Origin: Candidatus Latescibacterota bacterium
GTDB taxonomy: Bacteria; Latescibacterota; UBA2968; UBA8231
Direction: 5' to 3'
NCBI GenBank assembly: GCA_021295675.1
Contig: JAGWBY010000062.1
Coordinates: 1 to 25,837 of the forward strand
Length of the DNA: 25,837 nt
Each line of letters begins with the position of its first letter. The stretch's first letter is position 1. Shown piece after piece: positions 7,064 to 15,016 of the stretch. The translations under genes were made by a program, and so were the position numbers. The notes beneath the pieces are model-generated. The model was not told the origin of the DNA. It saw only the letters and a program-made list of their open reading frames with translations, and did no database searches.

Positions 7064-7936
7064 TCAGAAGATCCTGTAAACTTCAGTCATACACCGATCA
7101 ACGAGAGCTCTATCTTGTGCGTAGCCAAGGATTCCATAGAATCCATACGGGTACTTCACAACATGACCAAGGTTCCAGTCCCCTTCCTGCTCGACCCAGT
7201 ATTGCTTCTGAAGTGGTTTGGCCTCCTTTCGTGAATGCTCCTCTCTTGGAATATCCGATTCCAGCGGCCCCAATCGAATTCGCCGAATAAAGGCTTCAAA
7301 CCCTGCTCTAGCAGCCTGAACAGTTTCTAGATATCCCATGCATTGCAGATCCAATAATGCCCTGGAATAGGTCAATAGATGGCCCGTCCATCCCTGTCCT
7401 CTACCGTCAAATCGTCTCCCGCATTCGAGGAATTCTTCCAGCACAAACTCCGCAAACGCTTGGCCATGTACTGGATTAGGTACTTCGACTGGGTCCGAAC
7501 CGGGTACATCGGATACGGTGAAACTCTCAATGAGCCTACAGATGCCCTCTACTCGAGACTCCGTGACTGCCTCTGGAACATCGGTAAAGGCCTTCAACGC
7601 CAGTGTCGGAAGGATGACGTTGTGTCCGGCCTGGCGCAAACCGTCCGTGTTTCGAGCCAGCGTGTCTAGTATTCTTTGCCTCAACTCGGGCTGCGCATCT
7701 TCATCTGGGAAAGGGGCGCACAGATCTGTATGCGTCCAGTGCTTGTCAATCAGTCGCCCCAACACCTGTGGAACTTCGTCCTCAACTGGGTTCTCTTTGC
7801 AGAGATAAATGGCTGAGATGATCGCACCGCCACGATGCCCGTCCTCAAAGTAATCGAGGGAATGAGCCCGGCTTACAGCATTCAATCCGAATAAGAGGTA
7901 GTCTGCGTTCAACACTGACGCTCCCGTACTTAGCAA
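7064..7936 (-). CDS. Unrecognised alpha-helical protein
   Basis: A 290-codon open frame with no signal peptide or membrane segment, which I cannot assign to a family. It shows repeated helix-pair motifs with conserved-looking Gly-His and Trp positions: YFEDGHRGGAIISAIYLC, HWTHTDLCAPFPDE, AGHNVILPTLALKAF and GWTGHLLTYSRALLDL. This pattern recalls alpha/alpha-barrel (toroid) proteins. The only in-frame start candidate near the front is a TTG at 7934-7936, which overlaps the end of a sigma-factor fragment read in another frame, and it has no clear ribosome binding site. The N terminus may therefore be lost. Codon use is like the host genes. It may be a genuine conserved protein or a remnant. Confidence 0.55.
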   Translation of the reverse strand: MLSTGASVLNADYLLFGLNAVSRAHSLDYFEDGHRGGAIISAIYLCKENPVEDEVPQVLGRLIDKHWTHTDLCAPFPDEDAQPELRQRILDTLARNTDGLRQAGHNVILPTLALKAFTDVPEAVTESRVEGICRLIESFTVSDVPGSDPVEVPNPVHGQAFAEFVLEEFLECGRRFDGRGQGWTGHLLTYSRALLDLQCMGYLETVQAARAGFEAFIRRIRLGPLESDIPREEHSRKEAKPLQKQYWVEQEGDWNLGHVVKYPYGFYGILGYAQDRALVDRCMTEVYRIF

Positions 7937-8079
7937 ACTTCGTTTTGGATAATGACGCGTTGGGTATGATCGCTAGCGACGTTCCCTTCGTTCTGGTAGT
8001 GCCGGACGAGCGGCTCAAAGGCTTGCGCGTTTCCCATCAGGCAGCGCTCGACGAATTTTTCGGAATGGAAGTCGTCCAT
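7930..8079 (-). pseudogene. N-terminal fragment of an ECF sigma factor
   Basis: A 49-codon open frame from ATG 8079 to TAA 7930-7932, with GAAGGG about 11 bases before the ATG. Residues 6-29 (SEKFVERCLMGNAQAFEPLV then RHYQ) match the start of sigma-70 region 2 in extracytoplasmic-function sigma factors, where the usual form is like LVERCLAGDxxAFExLVRRYQ. After residue 30 the similarity stops and the frame ends 19 codons later. Core-binding region 2.2 and the DNA-binding regions are missing. It is a truncated gene rather than a working regulator, and its end overlaps the TTG of the following open frame. Confidence 0.6.
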
Positions 8080-8244
8080 AGGTATTTAACCCTTCTATTG
8101 ATAAAGACGTCCAGCGGAGGCAAAATTAAAAAGGCCCATACATTTTTTTCTACGAGCCCCTCTGAAACTCTCCTTTCGTAGCCAGTCTTGAAAGGGTGTA
8201 CTCCATCGAACCCTATTCAGAGCTACTTCTCAATCAGCGCTAGC

Positions 8245-8284
8245 AGGGCGTGCAACGCTACCATTGGACCGCGTCGCACGCCCT
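8245..8284. repeat. 14-base inverted repeat downstream of the lactonase gene
   Basis: The arms AGGGCGTGCAACGC (8245-8258) and GCGTCGCACGCCCT (8271-8284) pair at 13 of 14 positions around a 12-base loop. It lies 12 bases after the lactonase stop on the minus strand. It has no adjacent T-run, so it is not a classic intrinsic terminator. It may protect or end the transcript, or be a genomic repeat. The rest of 8080-8295 shows no gene. Confidence 0.6.
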
Positions 8285-8295
8285 ACCATCCATTC

Positions 8296-9444
8296 CTAAA
8301 AAATCGGAATAAACTTGTGGCACACGGGCGAGACGACTTCCGCCTTGTGCCCGGTCGGCGTCAGCTTGCCGGTGTCTGGATCGACGCGGAAGGTGAAGAT
8401 GTCGTCGGTGCTGTGGTTGCCAGCGATTAGGTAGGTCCCCGTGGGGTCGAGGCCGAAGTTGCGCGGGCCGGCACCGCCGGTCGGCACGATCTCGACGAGC
8501 GCGAGCTGGCCGGTGTCTTGGTCAATTGCATAAACGGCAATGGAGTCGTGGCCGCGATTGGACCCGTAGAGGAAGCGGCCGTTGGGGTGGACGTGGATAT
8601 CGGCGGTGTGGCTGACGTCGGCGTATCCATCGGGCAGCGTCGAGATGGTCTGGATAGTGGAGAGCGTACCGGCATCGGCGTCGTAGTCGAAAGCCGTGAT
8701 GGTATTGCTCAACTCGTTGATGACGTAAGCCCGTTGGCTGTCGGGATGGAAGGCGAGATGGCGCGGGCCGCTACCGGGAGCGATTTCCGCGGGCGTCTGC
8801 GCGACCAGCTTGCCATTTGCGTGGTCAATCGCATAGATGAGCACCTTGTCGATGCCCAAGTCTGGGGCAAAGGCGTGTTTGTTGTTGGGGGCAACCACCT
8901 CTTGGCGGCCCGGGTTGACCGAAGAACCCTCGTGTTGGACGAAATCCGTGGCCGCGCCGAGCGAGCCATCTTCGCGGATCGGCAGGATTGCGACGCTGCC
9001 GCCGCCGTAATTAGCGGCTAGCGCGTACTTACCGGCGCGGTCAATGCTGATATGGCAGGGTCCGGGACCAACGGTCGATTCGGTGTTGATGTGGGTGAGG
9101 GCACCGCTTTGCTGGTCAATGGCAAAGGCCGCAACCGCGCCGCCAGGCCGGCCACCAACATCGCTGGTCTCGCCGATGGCGTAGAGGAAGCGGCGGTTGG
9201 GCGCGATGTCGAGGAAGGAAGGGTTGTCAATGCCGCCAATGCTGCTTTGATAGGCGAGAGCCCCAGTGGCCATGTCGAGGCGATAGACGTGGATGCCGTC
9301 CTCGTCGCCGCTGGAATAGGTGCCGATATAGACGAGATAGTCGATCATAGTGGAACTCCTTTGGGTTGTGAAGGCGATGGAAGGAATGAGAAGAACGAGT
9401 AGATTCCATTTCATAAAACGTCGCATTGGCCGCTTAAAAGACAT
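8296..9444 (-). CDS. YbhE-type lactonase, 6-phosphogluconolactonase-like beta-propeller
   Basis: A seven-bladed beta-propeller of the lactonase family, whose founding member YbhE opens 6-phosphogluconolactone. Typical blade sequences are present: YLVYIGTYSSG, GPGPCHISIDRAG, GSGPRHLAFHP, TADIHVHPNGRFLY, SNRGHDSIAVYAID and GAGPRNFGLDPTG. Two starts are plausible. ATG 9444 overlaps the HicB stop by one base, has AGGAG eight bases upstream and gives 382 residues with a signal-like segment (RRFMKWNLLVLLIPSIAF). ATG 9348 has AAAGGAG seven bases upstream and gives a 350-residue cytosolic form starting MIDYLVYIG. Its true substrate may be another sugar lactone. It is the last gene of the minus-strand run that includes hicAB. 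Confidence 0.88.
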   Translation of the reverse strand: MSFKRPMRRFMKWNLLVLLIPSIAFTTQRSSTMIDYLVYIGTYSSGDEDGIHVYRLDMATGALAYQSSIGGIDNPSFLDIAPNRRFLYAIGETSDVGGRPGGAVAAFAIDQQSGALTHINTESTVGPGPCHISIDRAGKYALAANYGGGSVAILPIREDGSLGAATDFVQHEGSSVNPGRQEVVAPNNKHAFAPDLGIDKVLIYAIDHANGKLVAQTPAEIAPGSGPRHLAFHPDSQRAYVINELSNTITAFDYDADAGTLSTIQTISTLPDGYADVSHTADIHVHPNGRFLYGSNRGHDSIAVYAIDQDTGQLALVEIVPTGGAGPRNFGLDPTGTYLIAGNHSTDDIFTFRVDPDTGKLTPTGHKAEVVSPVCHKFIPIF

Positions 9445-9734
9445 CAGAGAGACTCCTGAATCTCGGCGTATTCCGGTAAAGCTTTAACAACAACTAAGGC
9501 AATGGCGTCGCAAGCGTCCGGGTGCGCGACCACGGCGTCGGCGGAACTGGGCTTGGGAATCTCTAGGCCCGAAGAGGCCATGCCCTCAATATGAAGCGCT
9601 AGCGCCTCAGCAGCCATTGTTCGAGCTTTCTCCAAGGTGTCGCCAGCCGTGATGCAGCCGGGAAAATCGGGGAAACTCACGCCGTAGTCGCTGCTCGGCT
9701 CCTTGTGAATTAAGCCGATGTACGTTCGCTCCAT
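9444..9734 (-). CDS. hicB: HicB-family antitoxin
   Basis: A 96-residue HicB-type protein with the degraded RNase H-like fold: ERTYIGLIHKEPSSDYGVSF, PDFPGCITAGDTLEKA, then AALALHIEG-like helix and LEIPKPSS. In the family it binds and neutralises HicA. The C terminus stops at ALPEYAEIQESL, without the ribbon-helix-helix or helix-turn-helix domain that many HicB proteins use to repress their own promoter. ATG 9734 is preceded at five bases by AAGGAG, which overlaps the TAA of hicA, so translation should be efficient. It lies 9 bases after hicA, and its stop overlaps the lactonase ATG (TGATG). Autoregulation would need another factor or a promoter elsewhere. Confidence 0.92.
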   Translation of the reverse strand: MERTYIGLIHKEPSSDYGVSFPDFPGCITAGDTLEKARTMAAEALALHIEGMASSGLEIPKPSSADAVVAHPDACDAIALVVVKALPEYAEIQESL

Positions 9735-9743
9735 GGAATCTCC

Positions 9744-9932
9744 TTATCGTAGTCTAAGCCCAGATTGTCTTTCGATGCTCCGCAGCGTACCGGCTGGAAG
9801 GTCGCGCCGTGGATGCGGAACGGTCACCAAACCGCGCTTTTCGGGGTGTTTCAAATGGTAATGCGACCCGCGAATGCGGTCTATTTCCCAACCATCCGCC
9901 CTTAGTCGCCGCAAGACGGCCTGACTGTCCAT
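9744..9932 (-). CDS. hicA: HicA-family mRNA interferase toxin
   Basis: A 62-residue toxin with the double-stranded-RNA-binding-like fold: VLRRLRADGWEIDRIRGSHY followed by HLKHPEKRGLVTVPHP. The catalytic histidine of the GSH motif is His24. Family members cleave mRNA independently of the ribosome and are held inactive by HicB, encoded next. ATG 9932 has no evident Shine-Dalgarno and lies 12 bases after the stop of the secreted-protein gene upstream. Expression may rely on reinitiation, keeping toxin below antitoxin. Length and the hicA-hicB order are typical. An embedded position inside a run of unrelated genes is unusual. Confidence 0.92.
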   Translation of the reverse strand: MDSQAVLRRLRADGWEIDRIRGSHYHLKHPEKRGLVTVPHPRRDLPAGTLRSIERQSGLRLR

Positions 9933-9944
9933 CTGCGGGCGCGG

Positions 9945-12290
9945 CTAATATACTACCGAGATCGCACCCGCGTGCGTCCCCGGCCCCGACTCGGCCCCCA
10001 AATCGAGGCGGTAGAGATAAATGCCCGGCGCGACCAAGGTCCCCGATTCGTCGCGAGCCGTCCAAGTAAAGCGGTGGCCTTTTGCAGTCGGCGTAGCCTC
10101 GACCGCAGCGATTTGGCGGCCCGCTAGGTCGTAGAGCACGAGCGTGGGGGTCGCCGCGTCTAGCTTGAAGACCACAAAGCGCATGTCGAGCGCGTCGTTG
10201 ACCCCGTCGCCGTTGGGCGTGATCACGGGCGAGGCCAGTTCCAAGGCGTCGATGAGTTGACCGTGCTCGGCTAGTTTGGGGAGCATTACTACCTGAGAAC
10301 GGCGCTCGGCTGGCTCGACCGACTGCCAGAGGCCGGGGCGCTCACTCAACCCGAGATCGAGGGGAAAAACCGTGGCATTGTGCAAAACCCGCGTCGTGAA
10401 ACCCACCCGAATCGAGTCCTCGGTCACAATGTGCGGCAGGACAACTAATAGCGAATCGCCCCGCTGCTCGACGCGGGCAGGTTCGACCGGCGCGGAGCCG
10501 ATGTGTAGTTCGAGGTCCTCGGCATCAATCCGGCCCGGCACAGTAAAGCGCAACAGGTCGAAACCCGAGTCCTCAGCCTCCATCTGCGGCCAAAGCGTAT
10601 AGGTGAAACGGGTGTCCTCGTTGGGGATGGCTTGGCGCGGCTCAATGCGGCCCACCGCGCCCTGCAACAGCGCGTCCTCAAACTCGACCGAGAGCGAATG
10701 GACCACAGGCGCTACGCTGGGGTCATTGGTGGAGAGGATCATCTCCAGCAGGATGAAGCGGCGCGGGCTCTCCGATTGGAATGCCTCGCCCGAGAACTGA
10801 TAGACATTGCTCCACTCGCCCCAGTCCTCGCCCACCACGAGCGTCGTATCGACCGGACCGCGCAGCACCTTGGGCGAACTATTCCACTTATCCTCGGTGA
10901 CCTGTTCGCCGATCTTGTTGTAAAACGTATAGACCGGCTCTAGCGAGTTGCCCGAGCGCGAGCGCAGTTGCAGGCGGGTGCCCGCGGCCAGCTCGGTATC
11001 CCAAGAGAGGTTTTTGATGACTTTTGGCCGCCCGTCGCCCGAAGTTTGTCCTAAGTCGATGAAGTCCGAGTGCAATACTACTTCGGCGGGATAGCCCGGA
11101 GAGAACAGCATGAACTCGGCCCATTTGACAATGCCCCAGCCGGTGTCTCTGATGCCGTGCCAGAAGAAGTAGCGCATCTTGCGCGGCTTGAACATATAGC
11201 GAATGTAGAGCAGGCGGTCGGCGTTGGGATTGATGTGGGTCAGGAGCTCTGTGTAGTCAAACGCATCGGGCACGGGCAGATTGGAACTAAGACTGCGGGT
11301 GCCATCTGAATAGAGCACGGTATGACCCGGGCCGGTGCCTCTGATCGAGAAGCCCACCAAGCCCTCGTCGGGCCTAAAGGAATAGAGAAAGAATTCATCG
11401 ACGAAAAACACCGCCCCCAAATCCACTCCAAACCACACCCCGCCCTCCTTCCAGCCGAGGCTGCCATACGAAGAGCCGATTAGGTTGTTGGTGTTCATGT
11501 CGGCGTCGAAGAGATTTTGCGGATCGACCGAATTGACCCCGTTGACAAAGCGGCCCCGCTGCATGGTGCCAATGCTGATGTTGTCGCCGATGCCGCGGAC
11601 TTCGATCTCGGCCAAGGCCGCGTCCGGAGTTTTCTCCTCGGCCTCAATGCGGATGCGCTGGATCACCCGATAGTTGTTTTTGGTCACCGGGTCAATATCC
11701 AAGCCCTCGTCGAGCTGAAATACGCTATCGCGGGCAGTAAACCCGAGGGGGATGACTAGTTCGCTGGCCGCGTTGGGTCGGGTCGTGCGGAAGAGCGGCT
11801 CCAGCAGCACTAAGTCGTCTTGGACCGATATGCGGGTCCCCGGGCTACCATACACGGTAAACTGACGGAAGGGCCGCGCGCCCTCCTCGTCGGGAAAGAC
11901 GAGGCGTATTTCCCGGGCTAGTACAGCGCGGCCCAAGTCTATCTCAATGGCCCAGTCCTCGACGGCGTCGGCCGGATCTGGACGCCAAAAGGTCTGGAGA
12001 TCCCCGTCGATGATGTTGTCTGCATCGGCTGGATTGGAGGCTGCCTCCCAGACGCCGCCCGCAACTCGTCCGCGGCTTTTGCTCTCATAGGAGAAGCGAT
12101 GGGCATCAGCGACTGCATTGATGTCCTTGCGGAATTTGACGAGCTGTAGTTGGCCATTCTCGCCCACTTCAGTTAGGCCGAGAGGCACCTGCCAAGTAGC
12201 CCAAGCATCTTGCCCTTGGAAGGTCAGGGTTTCGCTGCTGGCGGTCATGGCAACAACCGCGACGCAGACGAGCGGTAAAAGAAATCGCAT
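9945..12290 (-). CDS. Large secreted protein with discoidin-like regions and FlgD-like C-terminal domain
   Basis: A 781-residue exported protein. Signal peptide: RFLLPLVCVAVVAMTASS at the N terminus. Two galactose-binding-like (F5/8 type C) regions follow, about residues 70-220 (with DNIIDGDLQTFWRPD and IEIDLGRAVLAREIRLVFP) and about 240-410 (with NLFDADMNTNNLIG and FGVDLGAVFFVDEFFLY). A middle beta-rich region contains WGEWSNVY. The last 96 residues start ITPNGDGVNDAL and end PGIYLYRLDLG, the FlgD_ig/CHU_C-like domain often found at the tail of cell-surface proteins. Its role is probably surface attachment or glycan binding, since no catalytic domain was seen. ATG 12290 is preferred to the GTG three codons upstream because GGAG lies eight bases before it. 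It is a paralogue, in architecture, of the gene 13 bases upstream. Confidence 0.78.
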   Translation of the reverse strand: MRFLLPLVCVAVVAMTASSETLTFQGQDAWATWQVPLGLTEVGENGQLQLVKFRKDINAVADAHRFSYESKSRGRVAGGVWEAASNPADADNIIDGDLQTFWRPDPADAVEDWAIEIDLGRAVLAREIRLVFPDEEGARPFRQFTVYGSPGTRISVQDDLVLLEPLFRTTRPNAASELVIPLGFTARDSVFQLDEGLDIDPVTKNNYRVIQRIRIEAEEKTPDAALAEIEVRGIGDNISIGTMQRGRFVNGVNSVDPQNLFDADMNTNNLIGSSYGSLGWKEGGVWFGVDLGAVFFVDEFFLYSFRPDEGLVGFSIRGTGPGHTVLYSDGTRSLSSNLPVPDAFDYTELLTHINPNADRLLYIRYMFKPRKMRYFFWHGIRDTGWGIVKWAEFMLFSPGYPAEVVLHSDFIDLGQTSGDGRPKVIKNLSWDTELAAGTRLQLRSRSGNSLEPVYTFYNKIGEQVTEDKWNSSPKVLRGPVDTTLVVGEDWGEWSNVYQFSGEAFQSESPRRFILLEMILSTNDPSVAPVVHSLSVEFEDALLQGAVGRIEPRQAIPNEDTRFTYTLWPQMEAEDSGFDLLRFTVPGRIDAEDLELHIGSAPVEPARVEQRGDSLLVVLPHIVTEDSIRVGFTTRVLHNATVFPLDLGLSERPGLWQSVEPAERRSQVVMLPKLAEHGQLIDALELASPVITPNGDGVNDALDMRFVVFKLDAATPTLVLYDLAGRQIAAVEATPTAKGHRFTWTARDESGTLVAPGIYLYRLDLGAESGPGTHAGAISVVY

Positions 12291-12303
12291 CGCTCCCACT
12301 CCC

Positions 12304-14355
12304 TCAGTACGCTACGCCCACGGGGCGGAGCAAAGCGGCAGCGCGGCGCTCGGATTGCAGGACCACGGAGATTAGGTACACGCCCGGAGGCAGGGTAGCG
12401 CCCTGTGCGTCGCGTCCGTCCCAGCGAGCCGTTTGCGGGCCGGCTGTTTGCAAGCCTTGGGACACGGTCGCCACATGGCGTCCGTCGAGCGCATAGACCG
12501 CCAATTCGACGGGCACTTGTTCCGGCAGGCCATAGAGGGAATAGGCCATGCGAAGCTCGTCGTGAACGCCGTCGCCATTGGGCGTCAACACAGACGTTGA
12601 AAAGCGCAAGTTTTGCACCAAGGCAGGTTGTTGATCCGAAACGCTAAGGACGCGCAGGCTATTGGTGGAGAGCAATTCGCTGGCGTCGCCAGAGACGATG
12701 GGTTGGGGCAAGGTCTCGACCTCTGAGTCGGTGACTGTGCCCAAGAACGTGGTGGCCAGTTCAAACACTTCCGCGGCAAAGACGATGCGCAACGGCGCGT
12801 TGTTGGCGCGGGTAACGCGCTCGGGTAGGAGTACTGTCAGCCCATCGTCCTCTTCGCGGACGGCGGCTGGGTCGGTCGCTTGGCCGCCGAAGAGCAACTC
12901 TTTGAACACAGGCCGGGCACCCGTTTGAATGCGCACTTGGTCGAAGCCGCGCTGATTCCCCCCTGAAAAGGAGGCCGATAGGTCGTATGCAAACTCGACC
13001 ATTTCGCCCAAGGCCACCTCGCCAAATCCATGCGCGGGTCGCGGGTCGGCAAGCGGGGCCACTTCGCCGAGGATGCGCGCTGCCAACAGCGGTGCCCGCT
13101 CGACCCACAGCGAATCCAAGCGCACAAAATCTGCAAAGCGAGTGCTGTGCAAGGTGATGAACACCTGTATGAAGGAGCCGCTGTCGAGGTTGAGCGGCAG
13201 GCCCGACTGAGTGATGGGTGTTGACCAGAAGGTCCAGTTATCGCGGTCGTAGGTGACTGCGGCCCGCATTCCAGGACGGGGGCTGCGCTGGACAAAGTCA
13301 CAGGAGGCGCACGTGCGGGCAAACCCCGTGCGGAGATCGTTCTCGTAGCGGGCGCGAGAGACGACCTTTTCCTTGCCGGTGACCGTGTATTCGTGATAGA
13401 TGTTCGGGTCGTCGTCGCGGCCCGTGCGAACCTCGATCTCGGCGAAGGCCCGTGCATCGAGTGCCTCAACGGCTTCGCCATCGACAAAGCGCATCGGCGT
13501 GGCGGTAAAGAACAGCCGGCCAAAGTTTTGCTCAGCTCCGAGGTCGATGATTTTGGAGCGGTACGTGGCCCGCTTGGGAAAACCCTCGCCATAGACCTCA
13601 AACTCGCTGATGGTGCCCAAGAGTGAGCGAGCTTGATTGCCTTGGCCGCCGGACGTACCGCTAACGCGGCTCAAAGCCGTCTCGTCGATGATGGAGAATT
13701 TGCGGGCCCAGCGGAAGAAGCGCACGTATTGCTGGTCGAAACCAATGCGCACGTCAGGCGCAAAATTTTGCGTCGGCTCGGCGACGATCCTCGCGAGGGG
13801 CAAGGGGCCTTTGATGGCGAAAATCTCGCTGTTTTCTTCTTGGATCGAGATTTGGAAGGCCGGCGTCGAATCCGTGCGCAGCGGCGTGCCGTCCGAGCGG
13901 AAGCCGCCCGAAGGGGCGTGGAAGCCGAAGGTGTGCGCTGGCATGGGCACGGCCAAGTCGATGGTGAAAAACTGCTTGCCAATGCCCTCGGCCTTGGAGG
14001 AATTGTACGTGGTGCTGTCGGCATCGATGAGTGCGACGCCGTTTTCGGTGGGGTCGCCGTTGCCTTCGTTCCACTTCCAGATGCGGGGGCGCTCGCCGTC
14101 GATATAGCCTAATTCTTTAGGCTGGCGAAAGGTCGTCCAGTTGCTGAGCAGGGAAATGATGTTGACGCCCGGCTCGACGCGCACCGGCTGGATAGCACCA
14201 GGAACGCGCTCAAAGTCAATCATAATGCTGACCGTGTCTTGGCCGGCCCAAGGCTGGCTGCCGCCGAGTTGCCAAGTCGTCACCTCGGCTTTTAGGGCGG
14301 TCGGAGCCAGAAGCGCGATAGCAACGGTGAGCGCGAAGCTGCGGGTTCTCAGCAT
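12304..14355 (-). CDS. Secreted protein with FlgD-like C-terminal domain, architectural paralogue of next gene
   Basis: A 683-residue exported protein with signal peptide 1-23 (FALTVAIALLAPTALKA). Residues about 90-260 are discoidin-like (ALIDADSTTYN, FFTIDLAVPMPAHTFGFHAP, YVRFFRWA, ISEFEVYGEG). Residues about 265-390 contain IDLGAEQNFGRLFF and WTFWSTP, which parallel IDLGQTSGD and WGEWSNVY in the neighbouring protein. A CxxC pair (Cys349, Cys352) is unusual for such a protein and may form a disulfide or bind a cofactor. The final 98 residues begin VLTPNGDGVHDELR and end PPGVYLISVVL, the FlgD-like Ig domain. ATG 14355 has AGGAG seven bases upstream. It lies 10 bases after the PhyH gene and 13 before its partner, so the three are probably cotranscribed. 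Function is unknown beyond likely surface or envelope location. Confidence 0.78.
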   Translation of the reverse strand: MLRTRSFALTVAIALLAPTALKAEVTTWQLGGSQPWAGQDTVSIMIDFERVPGAIQPVRVEPGVNIISLLSNWTTFRQPKELGYIDGERPRIWKWNEGNGDPTENGVALIDADSTTYNSSKAEGIGKQFFTIDLAVPMPAHTFGFHAPSGGFRSDGTPLRTDSTPAFQISIQEENSEIFAIKGPLPLARIVAEPTQNFAPDVRIGFDQQYVRFFRWARKFSIIDETALSRVSGTSGGQGNQARSLLGTISEFEVYGEGFPKRATYRSKIIDLGAEQNFGRLFFTATPMRFVDGEAVEALDARAFAEIEVRTGRDDDPNIYHEYTVTGKEKVVSRARYENDLRTGFARTCASCDFVQRSPRPGMRAAVTYDRDNWTFWSTPITQSGLPLNLDSGSFIQVFITLHSTRFADFVRLDSLWVERAPLLAARILGEVAPLADPRPAHGFGEVALGEMVEFAYDLSASFSGGNQRGFDQVRIQTGARPVFKELLFGGQATDPAAVREEDDGLTVLLPERVTRANNAPLRIVFAAEVFELATTFLGTVTDSEVETLPQPIVSGDASELLSTNSLRVLSVSDQQPALVQNLRFSTSVLTPNGDGVHDELRMAYSLYGLPEQVPVELAVYALDGRHVATVSQGLQTAGPQTARWDGRDAQGATLPPGVYLISVVLQSERRAAALLRPVGVAY

Positions 14356-14365
14356 GTCCTAGCTC

Positions 14366-15016
14366 CTAGCGAAAATGTGCATCGGCCGCGTGCAGGGCAC
14401 CCGGGCCGTTCTGCATCCTCATTAGCTGGCGTTGACGCGGGCTTAATCCATCGTGCCATTCCGGTGGGAAGCCGTCGTGCGGGTCGAGCTGGAAGACCAA
14501 CATGTGCTTTCTATAGTGGCCGAAGAGGGCGTGGCGGTTGCGGTCGCCGGTATTGGCACCGCCGCCGTGCCAGCACTGGCCGTTGAAGACAATCACCGAG
14601 CCGGTCGGAGCTGTCGGCTGCACCTCGTGCTGGACCATAAATCCCTCCGGGGGCGCGGCGAGGCCACTCTTGTGCGAGCCGGGTACCACGCGGGTGCCGC
14701 CGATTTCGGGGCTAAAGTCGTCGAGCATCCACACGGTGTTCATCATCACCGGCGTGTCCATGTTGAGCATATAGACGGGGATGTCGCTGTGCAGGTGTTG
14801 GTAGCCGTCGCCGGGGCGGACGATGCGCGAGTTGAGGCTGCCCAAAATCAGTGAGGGCTCGAGAAAGTGTTCGAGGATGGGCAAGACGCTGGGGTGGTCG
14901 ATGCACTGGTGGAAAATGCGATCCATGACCGGGAGATTGGCCACGTGGCGGGCAGGGCCGCGATGAGTGTGTTCGGTGCCGTGCTCTTGTTCGCAGCGGA
15001 TCAGGGCTTGGCGCAT
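14366..15016 (-). CDS. Phytanoyl-CoA dioxygenase (PhyH) family protein, start uncertain
   Basis: A non-heme Fe(II)/2-oxoglutarate-dependent oxygenase. The iron triad is HSD (His76, Asp78) and the distal His150 in CWHGGG, with Arg161 placed to bind 2-oxoglutarate. WMLDDFSPEIGGTRVVPGSH is the characteristic core. Counting from the first ATG (15016) gives 216 residues, but homologous sequence extends 28 codons further upstream (15017-15100: EQAIQEIEIYGFTLLESVL then DSDTAAA) to tandem TAG stops. This stretch contains no ATG, GTG or TTG, and ATG 15016 has no Shine-Dalgarno. The true N terminus is therefore mutated, or starts at a non-canonical codon. The gene heads a tight run with two secreted proteins. 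The substrate is unknown. Confidence 0.85.
   Translation of the reverse strand: MRQALIRCEQEHGTEHTHRGPARHVANLPVMDRIFHQCIDHPSVLPILEHFLEPSLILGSLNSRIVRPGDGYQHLHSDIPVYMLNMDTPVMMNTVWMLDDFSPEIGGTRVVPGSHKSGLAAPPEGFMVQHEVQPTAPTGSVIVFNGQCWHGGGANTGDRNRHALFGHYRKHMLVFQLDPHDGFPPEWHDGLSPRQRQLMRMQNGPGALHAADAHFR

Noticed and set aside
7945..8181. 78-codon plus-strand open frame
   Set aside because: It is antisense to the sigma-factor fragment, with no family resemblance and no convincing ribosome binding site.
13633..14112. Long plus-strand open frames opposite the secreted-protein gene
   Set aside because: Antisense shadows of a G+C-rich gene, with no domain and no upstream signals.
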